Assembly: GCF_000972495.1 (NCBI RefSeq)
Contig: NZ_LATM01000002.1
Coordinates: forward strand, 1-64,000
Source: Hymenobacter terrenus
Lineage (GTDB): Bacteria > Bacteroidota > Bacteroidia > Cytophagales > Hymenobacteraceae
DNA: 64,000 nucleotides
Direction: 5' to 3'
Notes under the pieces: generated by a model
Seen by the model: the letters and a program-made list of their open reading frames with translations, nothing else
What the model was told of the DNA's origin: nothing
Database searches by the model: none
In this document: in pieces, positions 18,999 to 28,099 of the stretch
How positions within the stretch are numbered: the first letter of the stretch is position 1
Layout of the letters: every line of letters starts with the position of its first letter
Program-made: the position numbers and the translations under genes

Positions 18999-19898
18999 AT
19001 GGCTTCTCCGTTCTTCAGCATCATTGTTCCAACCTATAACCGAGCCGACCTCATTGGCTTGACTCTGGAGTCGATAATGGCGCAGGAGTTCACTAATTTT
19101 GAGTTATTAGTGGTGGACGACGGTAGCCGCGACAACACCGCCGAAGTCGTTGGCCGCTATCAGGACCCGCGCCTGCAATATCTGCCCAAAGAAAATGCCG
19201 AGCGTGGGGCCGCCCGTAACTATGGCCTTGCTCGGGCCCGTGGCGAGTACGTGTTGTTTCTGGATTCGGACGACTTGCTGCACACCAATCACCTAGCCAC
19301 ACTGCACGCTGCGATTGGGGCTGCGCCTCAACGGCCCGAGTTCATCGCAACCAAGTACGACTTTGACCGCGACGGACAACGTCGGCCTAGCGACTTGGCT
19401 TCGCTGCCTGCCGGGGCACTGGACTTTGAGTCTTTTATCGGAGGTAATGCATTGGCCTGCAATATCTGTGTACGCCGCGAAAATCCTGCGCTCCATCAGT
19501 TTGAGGAAGACCGCCGCTACGCCGCTGTTGAGGACTGGATGTTTATGCTCCAAAACACCCAATATGGAGCAGTGGTGCAACTCGTGGATGCCGTGACGCT
19601 CACTATGAACGACCACGACCAACGCTCTATGCGGTCTGACAACCAAGGTCTTATTTGTCGACTTGACTTGGCTGGTGATTGGATGGGGCGGCATCTGACT
19701 CTGACTGCTGACCAGCGCCGCCGTCTCTTGGGACGAGTCTATTACCTTTGTGCCATTCATGCTTATGCTGATGGTCATCGTAGCCAAGCATTGCGCTTTG
19801 CCCGACGTGCCGCTTCCGGCTTGAGCATCAAAACAACGTTGGTATTACTGTTGCGAAGCTTAGTCGGCCCCAGGATAGTAGGTATTCTGAAACGATGA
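18999..19898 (+). CDS. Family 2 glycosyltransferase
   Basis: Classical GT2: FFSIIVPTYNRADLIGLTLE at the N terminus, VVDDGSRDNTAEVV, ARGEYVLFLDSDD as DxD, then an ED-containing segment (VEDWMF) that may carry the base. It is 299 residues, shorter than polymerising GT2 enzymes and without C-terminal membrane helices, so probably a single-sugar transferase. Confidence 0.88.
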   Translation: MASPFFSIIVPTYNRADLIGLTLESIMAQEFTNFELLVVDDGSRDNTAEVVGRYQDPRLQYLPKENAERGAARNYGLARARGEYVLFLDSDDLLHTNHLATLHAAIGAAPQRPEFIATKYDFDRDGQRRPSDLASLPAGALDFESFIGGNALACNICVRRENPALHQFEEDRRYAAVEDWMFMLQNTQYGAVVQLVDAVTLTMNDHDQRSMRSDNQGLICRLDLAGDWMGRHLTLTADQRRRLLGRVYYLCAIHAYADGHRSQALRFARRAASGLSIKTTLVLLLRSLVGPRIVGILKR

Positions 19899-19966
19899 GT
19901 GCCGCTTAGTTAATAGTGCCAGATAGTGGGTTTTATGCGTCAGATTGGGCTTTATTTAGGATAGCA

Positions 19967-20827
19967 ATGGAGAAGAGGGTAGCGATAGTTGTGCCGGCTT
20001 ATAAGGAATTTGCCAATCTGACCGAAAGCGAGCAAATTTCCTGGTGGCAATCAACGAAGGTTTACCATCAGTATGACTTTGTGCTGGCGTGCCCAATGTC
20101 GCTGAATACTAGTGGGTATGTAAGCGAGTCATTGGCTCGGCCCGTGCAAATAGAGCGGTTTGCGGATTCATATTTCACTAGTACCAGTTCTTATAATAAG
20201 CTGATGCTCTCGCTGGATTTCTTTCAGCGGTTTGCGGCATACGAATTCATGTTGGTGTGTCAACTGGATGTATTCGTGTTTTATAATGCATTGCCAGAGT
20301 GGTGCGCTAAAAACTATTCTTACGTTGGCCCGCCTTGGTTTAAGGGCTTTATTCCTGAGCCTGACCAAGCCGAATTGTGGCGAGTGGGTAACGGCGGATT
20401 TTCCCTCCGGAAGGTAGCAGATAGCCTTCGGGTACTCCATTCATTTCGCTTTGTCTTTGATTGGACTACCTTGGTTAGGGAATGTTTTTCCAAGGGGTTT
20501 GTCGCTGGGCTGGTTCAGCTACCAACGTATGCCAAGCGGATGCTATTAGGCAATAATACTCACCACCGGCTCAATGACTACCCCTCACAGGAAGATGTTT
20601 TCTGGAGCATTATTTGTCAAGACCGGTTTGGATGGTACACGGTGCCCTCAGCTACTGAAGCACTCATGTTTGGTTTCGATCATCACCCTAGCATCATGCT
20701 GAAGCTAAATGAAGGCCGTTTGCCAATGGGCTTTCATGCCTGGGACCGGCATCGGAACGATTTTTGGGCTCAGGAGTTTGCCAAATTCGGCTACTCACCC
20801 GCCGATATTATGATTAATCAAGGCTAA
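19967..20827 (+). CDS. DUF5672 family protein, probable glycosyltransferase
   Basis: The protein shows the DUF5672 pattern: MLVCQLDVFVF (DxD-like), a WCAKNYSYVGPPWF segment and VGNGGFSLRKV. DUF5672 proteins occur in capsule clusters and are thought to be GT-A-like transferases. I chose ATG 19967 (MEKRVAIVVPAYKEF, 286 residues), where the family domain begins, over a GTG at 19916 that adds 17 unrelated residues. Confidence 0.75.
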   Translation: MEKRVAIVVPAYKEFANLTESEQISWWQSTKVYHQYDFVLACPMSLNTSGYVSESLARPVQIERFADSYFTSTSSYNKLMLSLDFFQRFAAYEFMLVCQLDVFVFYNALPEWCAKNYSYVGPPWFKGFIPEPDQAELWRVGNGGFSLRKVADSLRVLHSFRFVFDWTTLVRECFSKGFVAGLVQLPTYAKRMLLGNNTHHRLNDYPSQEDVFWSIICQDRFGWYTVPSATEALMFGFDHHPSIMLKLNEGRLPMGFHAWDRHRNDFWAQEFAKFGYSPADIMINQG

Positions 20828-20992
20828 GAGGCTTTTGATTTGACTAATTTTTCCCGTAAAGGCCACTGTCTTTGCCGTAAACTGAGCATCTTCCTTCTCT
20901 CAAAACGAGGATAACTGCCATATGAAAACAATAGTTGGTTAGGGCTGCCTCTAATAATGGGCCCAAGTGCAACCAACTTGCTCTAACTTTTT

Positions 20993-22225
20993 ATGCGCAT
21001 CCTATTCCTAAGTTACTGGGGGCTGAACGACGGCCTGACGACTTCCACAGTATTCCCACACTTGCGCTTGTTACAGGAGCGGCCCGATGTAGCAGCCGTG
21101 CGCCTCGTCACGATTGAGCGCGGCCCTGATGCCCAAGCAGAGCTGACATTTAAAACCGATTTTCGGGCCGGTAAAATTTCCTTTGAGCCCCTGCGCTCCC
21201 GCCCCGGCCGGAATGTCATCCTCAACAAAATTGAGGATTTTACCCGCTTCCCGAAGGAATTGCTCAGGCAAGTTGAGACATTTAAGCCCGATTTTATTTT
21301 GGCGCGAGGTGCCCCGGCTGGGGCCCTGGCTTATTTGGTCTGGCAAAAAACTAAGCTGCCATTTTACGTCGAATCCTTTGAGCCTCATGCCGACTATATG
21401 CTCGAATCAGGCGTGTGGCGGGCTTATGACCCTCGCTACCTGTTTCAGCGGCATTGGGAAAAGCGCCAGAAGCAGCTGGCCATAGGCCTGATGCCCGTGG
21501 CCGAAAACTACCGCCAGCAACTCATCCGCGAAGGGGTGCCGGCCAGTCGCATCGTTACGGTGCCGTGTTCGGTCGACGCTGCGGCTTTTGCCCCTGACGT
21601 GGCAGCGGGACAGCGCGTGCGGCAACGCCTGGGCTTTATCACTACCGCTACAGTAGGCATCTACGTAGGTAAGTTCGGCGACATCTACTATGACCAAGAG
21701 GCGTTTGAGTTGTTCCGAGCCGCTGCCGATTATTTTGGATCCGACTTTCGCCTCATTATCCTCTCTCCTAATGCCGAGACCGATGTACGCCGCAAGCTGG
21801 CCGCCGTGGGGCTCGGCCCTGACCGAGCCTTCGTGACCAAGGCCCCACACGCGGAAGTGCCAGACTACCTCTCGGCCGCTGATTTTGCGTTCTCGCCCAT
21901 CCGGCCCGCGCCCTGCCGGTTGTTTTGCTCGGCGATAAAGATCGGTGAATATTGGGCCAGCGGCCTACCCGTGCTGGTGACCCCCGGCGTAGGCGACGAC
22001 TCGGCCATTATGGAAGCCGAAAGAGGCGGCGCAGTGTTTGACCTGACCCAGCTGGGCAGCGTGCCTGCGGCATTAGCTCGTTTAGCTGCCCTCATGCAGG
22101 AGCCCAATTATCGGACTCGTATTCATCAACTAGCGTTGCGTCACCGTAGCCTCGACCGCACGCGCATGGCTTATGATGCCTTATTACCAGTAGGAGAGAG
22201 AAAAAAGAGCGCGGCGGCTGCGTAA
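20993..22225 (+). CDS. GT4-type glycosyltransferase
   Basis: GT-B fold protein of 410 residues starting MRILFLSYWGLNDGLTTSTV. The C-terminal domain has VGIYVGKFGDIYYD, a LSAADFAFSPI segment and EYWASGLPVLVT before the acidic motif region, as in GT4 enzymes, although the usual E-x7-E is not exact. It follows a spacer of about 165 bases in which I see no gene and no good promoter. Confidence 0.78.
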   Translation: MRILFLSYWGLNDGLTTSTVFPHLRLLQERPDVAAVRLVTIERGPDAQAELTFKTDFRAGKISFEPLRSRPGRNVILNKIEDFTRFPKELLRQVETFKPDFILARGAPAGALAYLVWQKTKLPFYVESFEPHADYMLESGVWRAYDPRYLFQRHWEKRQKQLAIGLMPVAENYRQQLIREGVPASRIVTVPCSVDAAAFAPDVAAGQRVRQRLGFITTATVGIYVGKFGDIYYDQEAFELFRAAADYFGSDFRLIILSPNAETDVRRKLAAVGLGPDRAFVTKAPHAEVPDYLSAADFAFSPIRPAPCRLFCSAIKIGEYWASGLPVLVTPGVGDDSAIMEAERGGAVFDLTQLGSVPAALARLAALMQEPNYRTRIHQLALRHRSLDRTRMAYDALLPVGERKKSAAAA

Positions 22226-22265
22226 TTTAGCCGCGTTCCGGTGGCAACGCTGCCTTAGTTCTTAC

Positions 22266-23213
22266 GTGGTGTCAGGAGTTTATCGTCCGCTTTTTTCTGT
22301 TGTCAGTCCGGTGTACCGGGCCGAGACGCTGGTGGACGAGTTGATGCGCCGCATTCAGATCAGCTTGGCATCAATTACGGAAGATTACGAAATCATCTTG
22401 GTTGATGACCGTAGCCCCGACGGCTCATGGGCGCGCATTCAGGTCCACGCGGCGCGAGACCCGCGCGTGCAGGGGCTGCTATTGAGCCGCAATTTTGGCC
22501 AGCACCGCGCCATCACTGCAGGCCTCGACCGCTGCCGGGGCCAATGGGTGGTGGTGCTGGATTGCGACCTGCAAGATCGGCCCGAGGAAATACCCGCCCT
22601 ATTTGCCAAAGCCCAGCAAGGCTTTGACCTGGTACTGGCCCGCCGAGCCAACCGGCAGGATTCGCGCAGCCAGAAATTGATGTCGCGACTGTTCTATCGA
22701 GTGCTTTCGTACCTTACTGAAACACCACAGGACCCCGCAGTGGCCAATTTTGGCATTTACCACCGCAAAGTAATTGCGGCAGTGCTGGCCATGCGGGAAA
22801 GCATTCGCTATTTCCCAACCATGGTACGCTGGGTAGGTTTCCGGACTAGCTATCTCGATGTGATGCACGCCGAGCGCACCGTAGGTTCCAGCAGTTACGG
22901 CTTCAGCCAGCGGCTCAACTTGGGGCTCGACATCTTGCTGGCTAATTCCGATAAGCCTTTGCGCCTCACCATAAAGTTTGGCCTATTCCTATCGGGAGGA
23001 GCGTTTTTGCTCGTGCCTATTACATTATTGCGCTACTGGATTGGCCAGATTTCGCAGCCCGGCTACACCAGCCTGATAATTTCCATCTGGTTTTTCTCTG
23101 GCTTGCTGCTGGCCGTGCTGGGCATGGTGGGGCTGTACATCGGTAAGACCTTTGAGCAGGTGAAAAATCGGCCCCTTTACCTGGTAGATGAGCAAACCAG
23201 CTCCGCTCTATGA
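22266..23213 (+). CDS. ArnC/DPM1-like GT2 with two C-terminal membrane helices
   Basis: Resembles polyprenyl-phosphate sugar transferases: FSVVSPVYRAETLVDELM, ILVDDRSPDGSW, LLSRNFGQHRAITAGL, VVLDCDLQDRPEEIP, and two hydrophobic helices near residues 240-300. Such enzymes usually load a sugar onto undecaprenyl phosphate or act at the membrane. The start is GTG at 22266. Its stop overlaps the next start as ATGA, tying it to the WecD-like gene. Confidence 0.83.
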   Translation: MVSGVYRPLFSVVSPVYRAETLVDELMRRIQISLASITEDYEIILVDDRSPDGSWARIQVHAARDPRVQGLLLSRNFGQHRAITAGLDRCRGQWVVVLDCDLQDRPEEIPALFAKAQQGFDLVLARRANRQDSRSQKLMSRLFYRVLSYLTETPQDPAVANFGIYHRKVIAAVLAMRESIRYFPTMVRWVGFRTSYLDVMHAERTVGSSSYGFSQRLNLGLDILLANSDKPLRLTIKFGLFLSGGAFLLVPITLLRYWIGQISQPGYTSLIISIWFFSGLLLAVLGMVGLYIGKTFEQVKNRPLYLVDEQTSSAL

Positions 23214-23935
23214 GTCCGTTGCAGCGATTAGCCTGGGATAGCGGCTTCCTGGGCTTCCCCGTGGCTCGGCTTGTGGCCCAGGAGTTGAGTGCGGCTGCCT
23301 TGACCGCCCTGCTACACCAAAGCCGCGCCGCCGGGATCCGCCTCATCTACCTGATAGCGGATCCAGCTGCTGCTGAAACAGCAGTTGTCGCTCGGCAAGC
23401 GGGGGGCTGGCTGGCGGACCGGAAGATGACCTTCACCCAAGAAATTGCCGCATTGCCCGTTGCCCACCCAATTGGGTTGCATGCCGCGCAGATAGTTCCT
23501 GTTTCCGTATTCACTCCGCAACTCGAATGCCTTGCGTGGCAGAGCGGTGAATTTTCCCGCTTTCGGCGCGATGCGAGATTTGAGCGCCACGTTTTTACCG
23601 ACTTGTATAGCCAATGGCTGCGGGCATCTCTGGCAGGAGAAATGGCGCGGGTCGTTTTCGCATCCTTAACGCCCGAAGGCCGGGAAACAGGCTTACTCAC
23701 GCTCGATCAGCAAGGAAACGATGCCACTATTGGGCTGCTGGCGGTGGCTGCTGAAGCTCGCGGGCATGGTATTGCACATCAATTGGTAGAAACCGCGCAG
23801 TTGCAAGCGCGGGCGTGGGGCTGTACCCGGCTACAAGTCGTTACGCAGCGCGACAATGAGGCCGCTTGCCATTTTTATACCCGCTGTGGCTTTGAGCTTA
23901 GCAGGGAAGAGCGCATTTACCACGTTTGGCTTTAA
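23210..23935 (+). CDS. wecD: dTDP-4-amino-4,6-dideoxygalactose N-acetyltransferase (WecD-like)
   Basis: GNAT acetyltransferase of 241 residues. The acetyl-CoA loop reads LLAVAAEARGHGIAHQLVE (the x-x-G-x-G/A pattern) and the C-terminal RDNEAACHFYTRCGFEL is typical of the fold. Together with the RffA/WecE homologue just downstream, the likely reaction is acetylation of dTDP-Fuc4N to dTDP-Fuc4NAc. The N-terminal half (LAWDSGFLGFPVARL) also matches the WecD pattern. Confidence 0.8.
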   Translation: MSPLQRLAWDSGFLGFPVARLVAQELSAAALTALLHQSRAAGIRLIYLIADPAAAETAVVARQAGGWLADRKMTFTQEIAALPVAHPIGLHAAQIVPVSVFTPQLECLAWQSGEFSRFRRDARFERHVFTDLYSQWLRASLAGEMARVVFASLTPEGRETGLLTLDQQGNDATIGLLAVAAEARGHGIAHQLVETAQLQARAWGCTRLQVVTQRDNEAACHFYTRCGFELSREERIYHVWL

Positions 23936-23976
23936 GACCCCGGTGCGGGAGTAACTGACCCTTGGAACCCCAGCCG

Positions 23977-23984
23977 TACCTTTG
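23977..23984 (+). promoter_or_regulatory. Candidate -7 element (TACCTTTG) for wecE
   Basis: TACCTTTG matches TAnnTTTG, 19 bases before the wecE ATG. CTG at 23955-23957 stands 19 bases upstream in place of the usual TTG. It suggests that wecE and the genes after it can be transcribed apart from the upstream cluster. Confidence 0.42.
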
Positions 23985-24002
23985 CGGGCTTTCTCCCCGC
24001 GC

Positions 24003-25139
24003 ATGTACCCCCTCATTCCCTTCAATAAACCGTATTTCTCCGGCAACGAAACCCGCTACATCGAGCAAGCGGTGCGCTGCGGCAAAATTTCCGGCGATGG
24101 GCTGTTTACCCAACGGGTACATGGGTTTTTTGAGCAGCAGCTGGGTTTTCAAAAAGTACTGCTGACCACGTCGTGCACCGATGCCTTGGAAATGGCCGCG
24201 CTGCTGCTCAACATTCAGCCGGGTGATGAAGTGCTGATGCCATCCTTCACTTTCGTGAGTGCCGCCAATGCTTTCGTGCTGCGCGGTGCCAAGGTAGTAT
24301 TTGTCGACAGCACCGCCCTTAATCCCAACATCGACGCGGCTGCCCTCGAAAGCCTGATTACGCCCCGAACTCGCGCTATTGTGCCGGTACACTACGCTGG
24401 CATTGCCTGCGACATGGATACTATCCAAGCCGTAGCTGACCGGCACGGTTTGGCCGTGGTGGAAGACGCGGCCCATGCCATCGACAGTTACCACCGCGGC
24501 CGGGCACTGGGCAGTTTGGGCACACTGGCGGCTTTTTCATTTCACGAAACCAAGAATATTATCTCAGGTGAGGGTGGCATGCTGGCCATCAACGACCTAC
24601 GCTTCGGTCCCCGTGCCGAAGTCATCCGGGAAAAAGGCACAACCCGTTCAGCTTTTTTTCGCGGCGAAGTAGATAAGTATGGTTGGGTGGACGTCGGCTC
24701 TTCATTCTTACCATCGGATATCATTGCGGCGTACTTGTGGGCTCAGATTGAGAACCTTGATGATATCCAGCGCCAGCGCCGGGCAATTTGGCAGCGCTAC
24801 TATTCTGCCCTGGAGTCGTTGGCTCAGTTGGGGCTCGGGCTGCCTATGCTGCCGGAATATGCCACCAACAACGGCCACCTATTTTACCTCGTGTGCCGCA
24901 GCTTAGCTGAGCGTACGGCCCTCATTGCGCACCTCAAGCAATTAGGCATCTGGGCGGTATTTCATTACCTATCATTACACAAAAGCCCGTACTACGCCGC
25001 TCAGCACGACGGCCGCGACCTGCCGTGGACCGATCATTACGCCGACCACCTCGTGCGCTTGCCACTGTTCTACGAGCTGACTCCCAACGACCAGGCCCGC
25101 ATTACCGACGCGGTGCTGGGCTTTTACCGGACTTATTGA
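24003..25139 (+). CDS. wecE: dTDP-4-amino-4,6-dideoxygalactose transaminase
   Basis: A 378-residue PLP aminotransferase closely following E. coli RffA/WecE: IPFNKPYFSGNE, SGDGLFTQRV, LLTTSCTDALEMAALLL, DEVLMPSFTFVSAANAFVLR, FSFHETKNIISGEGGM (Schiff-base Lys) and REKGTTRSAFFRGEVDKY. It transfers an amino group to dTDP-4-keto-6-deoxyglucose to give dTDP-Fuc4N. I used ATG 24003, which matches the family N terminus; a TTG 21 bases upstream is less likely. rfbA and rfbB, needed for the precursor, are not in this window. Confidence 0.93.
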   Translation: MYPLIPFNKPYFSGNETRYIEQAVRCGKISGDGLFTQRVHGFFEQQLGFQKVLLTTSCTDALEMAALLLNIQPGDEVLMPSFTFVSAANAFVLRGAKVVFVDSTALNPNIDAAALESLITPRTRAIVPVHYAGIACDMDTIQAVADRHGLAVVEDAAHAIDSYHRGRALGSLGTLAAFSFHETKNIISGEGGMLAINDLRFGPRAEVIREKGTTRSAFFRGEVDKYGWVDVGSSFLPSDIIAAYLWAQIENLDDIQRQRRAIWQRYYSALESLAQLGLGLPMLPEYATNNGHLFYLVCRSLAERTALIAHLKQLGIWAVFHYLSLHKSPYYAAQHDGRDLPWTDHYADHLVRLPLFYELTPNDQARITDAVLGFYRTY

Positions 25140-25148
25140 TTTTTGATT

Positions 25149-26222
25149 GTGCGCATTTTATTCCTTATCCCCTATCCGCCCGGCCGCGCCCCATCGCAGC
25201 GGTTCCGCTTCGAGCAGTACCTCGATGCCCTGGCGGCCCACGGGCACCAGTACCGCCTAGCTCCCTTTCTATCGGTCGCAACCTGGGACATTCTCTACAA
25301 GCCTGGCCAGACGGTAGCTAAGATTCTGGGCATCCTGGGTGGCTTCCTCCGTCGGTTGGCGCTGTTGTTCAGCATGTCAGCTTATGATTTTGTGTTCATT
25401 CATCGCGAGGCCGCGCCCATCGGGCCGCCGGTATTCGAGTGGCTTATTACCAAGGTACTGCGCAAGAAGATTGTTTACGACTTTGATGATGCAATTTGGA
25501 TGAAGGACCCCGCCGGGGAGCCAGGCATCATTGGACGCCTGAAATGGCAGCAGAAAGTAGGCTCTATCTGCCGCTGGGCCTACAAGGTGAGCTGCGGCAA
25601 CGAATACTTGGCCGACTATGCCCGCCAGTTCAACCGCAACGTTGTCGTTAATCCAACGACCCTCGATACTGACCTGCTCCACAACCAAGTGCGCGACCAG
25701 AATCAGGACGGCCCGCCCGTGATTGGCTGGACCGGTACCCATACCACCCTGCGTCACCTAGACTTGGTATGGCCGGTGCTAGAGCGCTTAGAACAAGAAG
25801 GCCAGCAGTTTGTATTTCATGTCATTTCCAACGAGCCGCCCATTTATACCGGTCTGCGCAGCCTGCGCTACTCTCTATGGCATAAGCAAACCGAAATTCC
25901 GGATCTGCTTCAGTTCAACCTCGGCCTGATGCCGTTGGTCGACGACCCGTGGGCGCGGGGCAAGTGTGCCTTCAAAGCCTTGCAATACATGGCCTTGGGT
26001 ATGCCCGCCTTGGTGTCGCCAGTGGGCATGAATACGGAGGTGGTGCAGGATGGAACCAATGGCTTTGTGTGCGCCACCGACGATGAGTGGTACCGCGCCC
26101 TGCGCCAGTTGCTGGCCAACCAGCAGGAGCGAGCCCGGCAGGGTGCAGCCGCCCGCCGCACCATTGTGGAGCGCTATTCTGTGGCTTCTAATACTGATAA
26201 TTTTTTGCGTTTATTTCAATAG
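25149..26222 (+). CDS. GT4-type glycosyltransferase
   Basis: GT-B transferase of 357 residues starting, from GTG 25149, MRILFLIPYPPGRAPSQRFR. Features include FIHREAAPIGPP, KKIVYDFDDAIW, IGWTGTHTTLRHLD and a C-terminal KALQYMALGMPALVS then MNTEVVQDGTNGF (donor site with the family E). A TTG 6 bases upstream is the only rival start. Donor unknown. Confidence 0.85.
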   Translation: MRILFLIPYPPGRAPSQRFRFEQYLDALAAHGHQYRLAPFLSVATWDILYKPGQTVAKILGILGGFLRRLALLFSMSAYDFVFIHREAAPIGPPVFEWLITKVLRKKIVYDFDDAIWMKDPAGEPGIIGRLKWQQKVGSICRWAYKVSCGNEYLADYARQFNRNVVVNPTTLDTDLLHNQVRDQNQDGPPVIGWTGTHTTLRHLDLVWPVLERLEQEGQQFVFHVISNEPPIYTGLRSLRYSLWHKQTEIPDLLQFNLGLMPLVDDPWARGKCAFKALQYMALGMPALVSPVGMNTEVVQDGTNGFVCATDDEWYRALRQLLANQQERARQGAAARRTIVERYSVASNTDNFLRLFQ

Positions 26223-26234
26223 AACAAGCTGTTG

Positions 26235-27296
26235 ATGCAGTTACGGCTGCCTCGGTATTGCTTTGCCCGCGCCATGTCCAACCCTTCCGATACGGCAGCC
26301 GCTTTGCCCGGCGCTCTGGTTATTTCGCTGGATTTTGAGATTAACTGGGGGGTGCGTGACCAGCAGACGCTCGCGCAGTATGGCTCTAACCTGCTGGGCG
26401 TGCGCCAGGCCATTCCGGCCATGCTGTCCCTCTTTGCCGAGTATAATCTGCATGTGACGTGGGCCACCGTTGGGCTACTGTTTTTCGAAACCAAAGCCGA
26501 GATGTTAGCCCACCTGCCCACCGTGCGCCCGCAATATGCCGACCCCAACCTCTCGCCCTATCTCGCGCTCGACCAGGTAGGTGAAGACGAAGTCCGCGAC
26601 CCCTACCATTTCGGCCTTTCGCTGATCAAGCAAATCCGTGCTACGCCGGGGCAGGAAATGGCGTCTCACACGTTCTGCCACTACTACTGCCTGGAGCGCG
26701 GACAAACCGTCGAGACCTTTCGGCACGACCTGCAAGCTGCCGTGCGGGTAGCCGCTGAACAAGGGATGACGCTCAGAAGCCTCGTATTTCCTCGAAATCA
26801 GTATAATGCTGACTATCTGGTTACCTGCCGAGAGGTCGGTATCAGCAGCTACCGTGGCAACGAGCAGTCGTGGATATACAAGGAGCGTAGTGAGGAGCAA
26901 CAAGCACTTTATAAGCGTGGAGCACGCCTGTTGGATGCCTACCTGAACCTCTCGGGACAGCACACGGCCCGCTGGACCGACATGGCCCGCAGCTTTCCCT
27001 ACAACGTCCCCGCTAGCCGGTTTTTGCGGCCTTGGTCGAGGCGGCTTAGTGTTTTAGAGGGCCTGCGGCTGCGTCGCATTCTCAACGGTATGGAGCATGC
27101 CGCGCGCCATAGGGAAGTGTTTCACTTATGGTGGCACCCACATAATTTTGGCGCAAACCTAGCCGAAAACATGGCTGTTCTGCGCCAGATTGCTGAGCAT
27201 TTTCGGCACCTCCAGGCCCGCTACGGCATGCAGAGCCTCAGCATGGCTGAAGTAGCCACGCGTCTTGAAAACCTGTCTGTTCCCTCTGTTATATGA
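26235..27296 (+). CDS. Polysaccharide deacetylase (NodB-type, CE4)
   Basis: A 353-residue protein with the CE4 motifs in order: SLDFEINWG (catalytic/metal Asp), SHTFCHYY (metal His pair, in place of the usual SHTxxH), and LVFPRNQY. No signal peptide is evident from ATG 26235, so it may act in the cytoplasm on a nucleotide- or lipid-linked sugar. A later ATG at 26274 is also possible. The stop overlaps the next gene (ATGA). Confidence 0.82.
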   Translation: MQLRLPRYCFARAMSNPSDTAAALPGALVISLDFEINWGVRDQQTLAQYGSNLLGVRQAIPAMLSLFAEYNLHVTWATVGLLFFETKAEMLAHLPTVRPQYADPNLSPYLALDQVGEDEVRDPYHFGLSLIKQIRATPGQEMASHTFCHYYCLERGQTVETFRHDLQAAVRVAAEQGMTLRSLVFPRNQYNADYLVTCREVGISSYRGNEQSWIYKERSEEQQALYKRGARLLDAYLNLSGQHTARWTDMARSFPYNVPASRFLRPWSRRLSVLEGLRLRRILNGMEHAARHREVFHLWWHPHNFGANLAENMAVLRQIAEHFRHLQARYGMQSLSMAEVATRLENLSVPSVI

Positions 27297-28084
27297 GTGC
27301 TGCCTTTGAGTTTGCTGGTAAGAAAATCGTAATGCTAGCCGGTCCCGGCGAATCGACGGATATTCTGTTTCACGCCCTCGATGCTGAGTTCGGCGTACAC
27401 CGCATCATCGTTGAAACACCCGTGAGTCAGAAGCAGCTACTAAAGCGCCGCGCCGAGAAACTGGGTTGGCGTACCGTACTGGGCCAGATTGCATTTAAGC
27501 TGCTGGTAGCCGGACCACTAGGCCGTGCCGCACAGCCGCGTTTGCAAGCCCTCAAACAAACCTATCGCCTCAACGACCAGCCTTTGCCGTCCGACCGGAC
27601 CATTCGGGTAGCTTCCGTGAACGACCCCGAGTGCATTGCCACTCTGCAAACTCTCACCCCCGACGTAGTGGTAGTAAATGGTACCCGCATCATCGCTAAG
27701 CGGGTGCTCACCAGCGTGCCTTGCCCATTCATCAACACTCACGCGGGTATTACACCTTTGTATCGGGGCGTACATGGCGGCTACTGGGCCTTAGCTAACA
27801 ACGACGCGGCTCACTGCGGCGTATCTGTACACTTAGTCGATGCCGGTATCGATACGGGCGGTATCATTGCCCAGGCGCTGATTCATCCCAGCCCGGAAGA
27901 CACGTTCGCCACCTATCCGCTATTACAGCTCATTGCCGGGCTGCCGTTGCTAAAAGATGCGGTACGTGCAGCTCTTACTGCAAGCATCCAGCTTCGTCCC
28001 GCTCCAGAAGGGATATCGCGGCTGTGGTCGCATCCTACCTTGGCTGAATATCGAGCGAATCGGCGGCTTACCGGCACTCGGTAA
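27293..28084 (+). CDS. Formyltransferase-family protein
   Basis: Formyl_trans_N domain protein of 263 residues. The catalytic set is visible: Asn in VVVNGTRII, His in FINTHAGITPLYRG and Asp in HLVDAGIDTGGII, the N-H-D triad that uses 10-formyl-THF. It lacks the ArnA-type C-terminal dehydrogenase and the Fmt C-terminal domain. With two sugar aminotransferases in the cluster, an N-formyl sugar is a plausible product, and deacetylase-then-formylation is also conceivable. Confidence 0.78.
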   Translation: MSAAFEFAGKKIVMLAGPGESTDILFHALDAEFGVHRIIVETPVSQKQLLKRRAEKLGWRTVLGQIAFKLLVAGPLGRAAQPRLQALKQTYRLNDQPLPSDRTIRVASVNDPECIATLQTLTPDVVVVNGTRIIAKRVLTSVPCPFINTHAGITPLYRGVHGGYWALANNDAAHCGVSVHLVDAGIDTGGIIAQALIHPSPEDTFATYPLLQLIAGLPLLKDAVRAALTASIQLRPAPEGISRLWSHPTLAEYRANRRLTGTR

Positions 28085-28099
28085 ACAAGCGGCCTGCTG

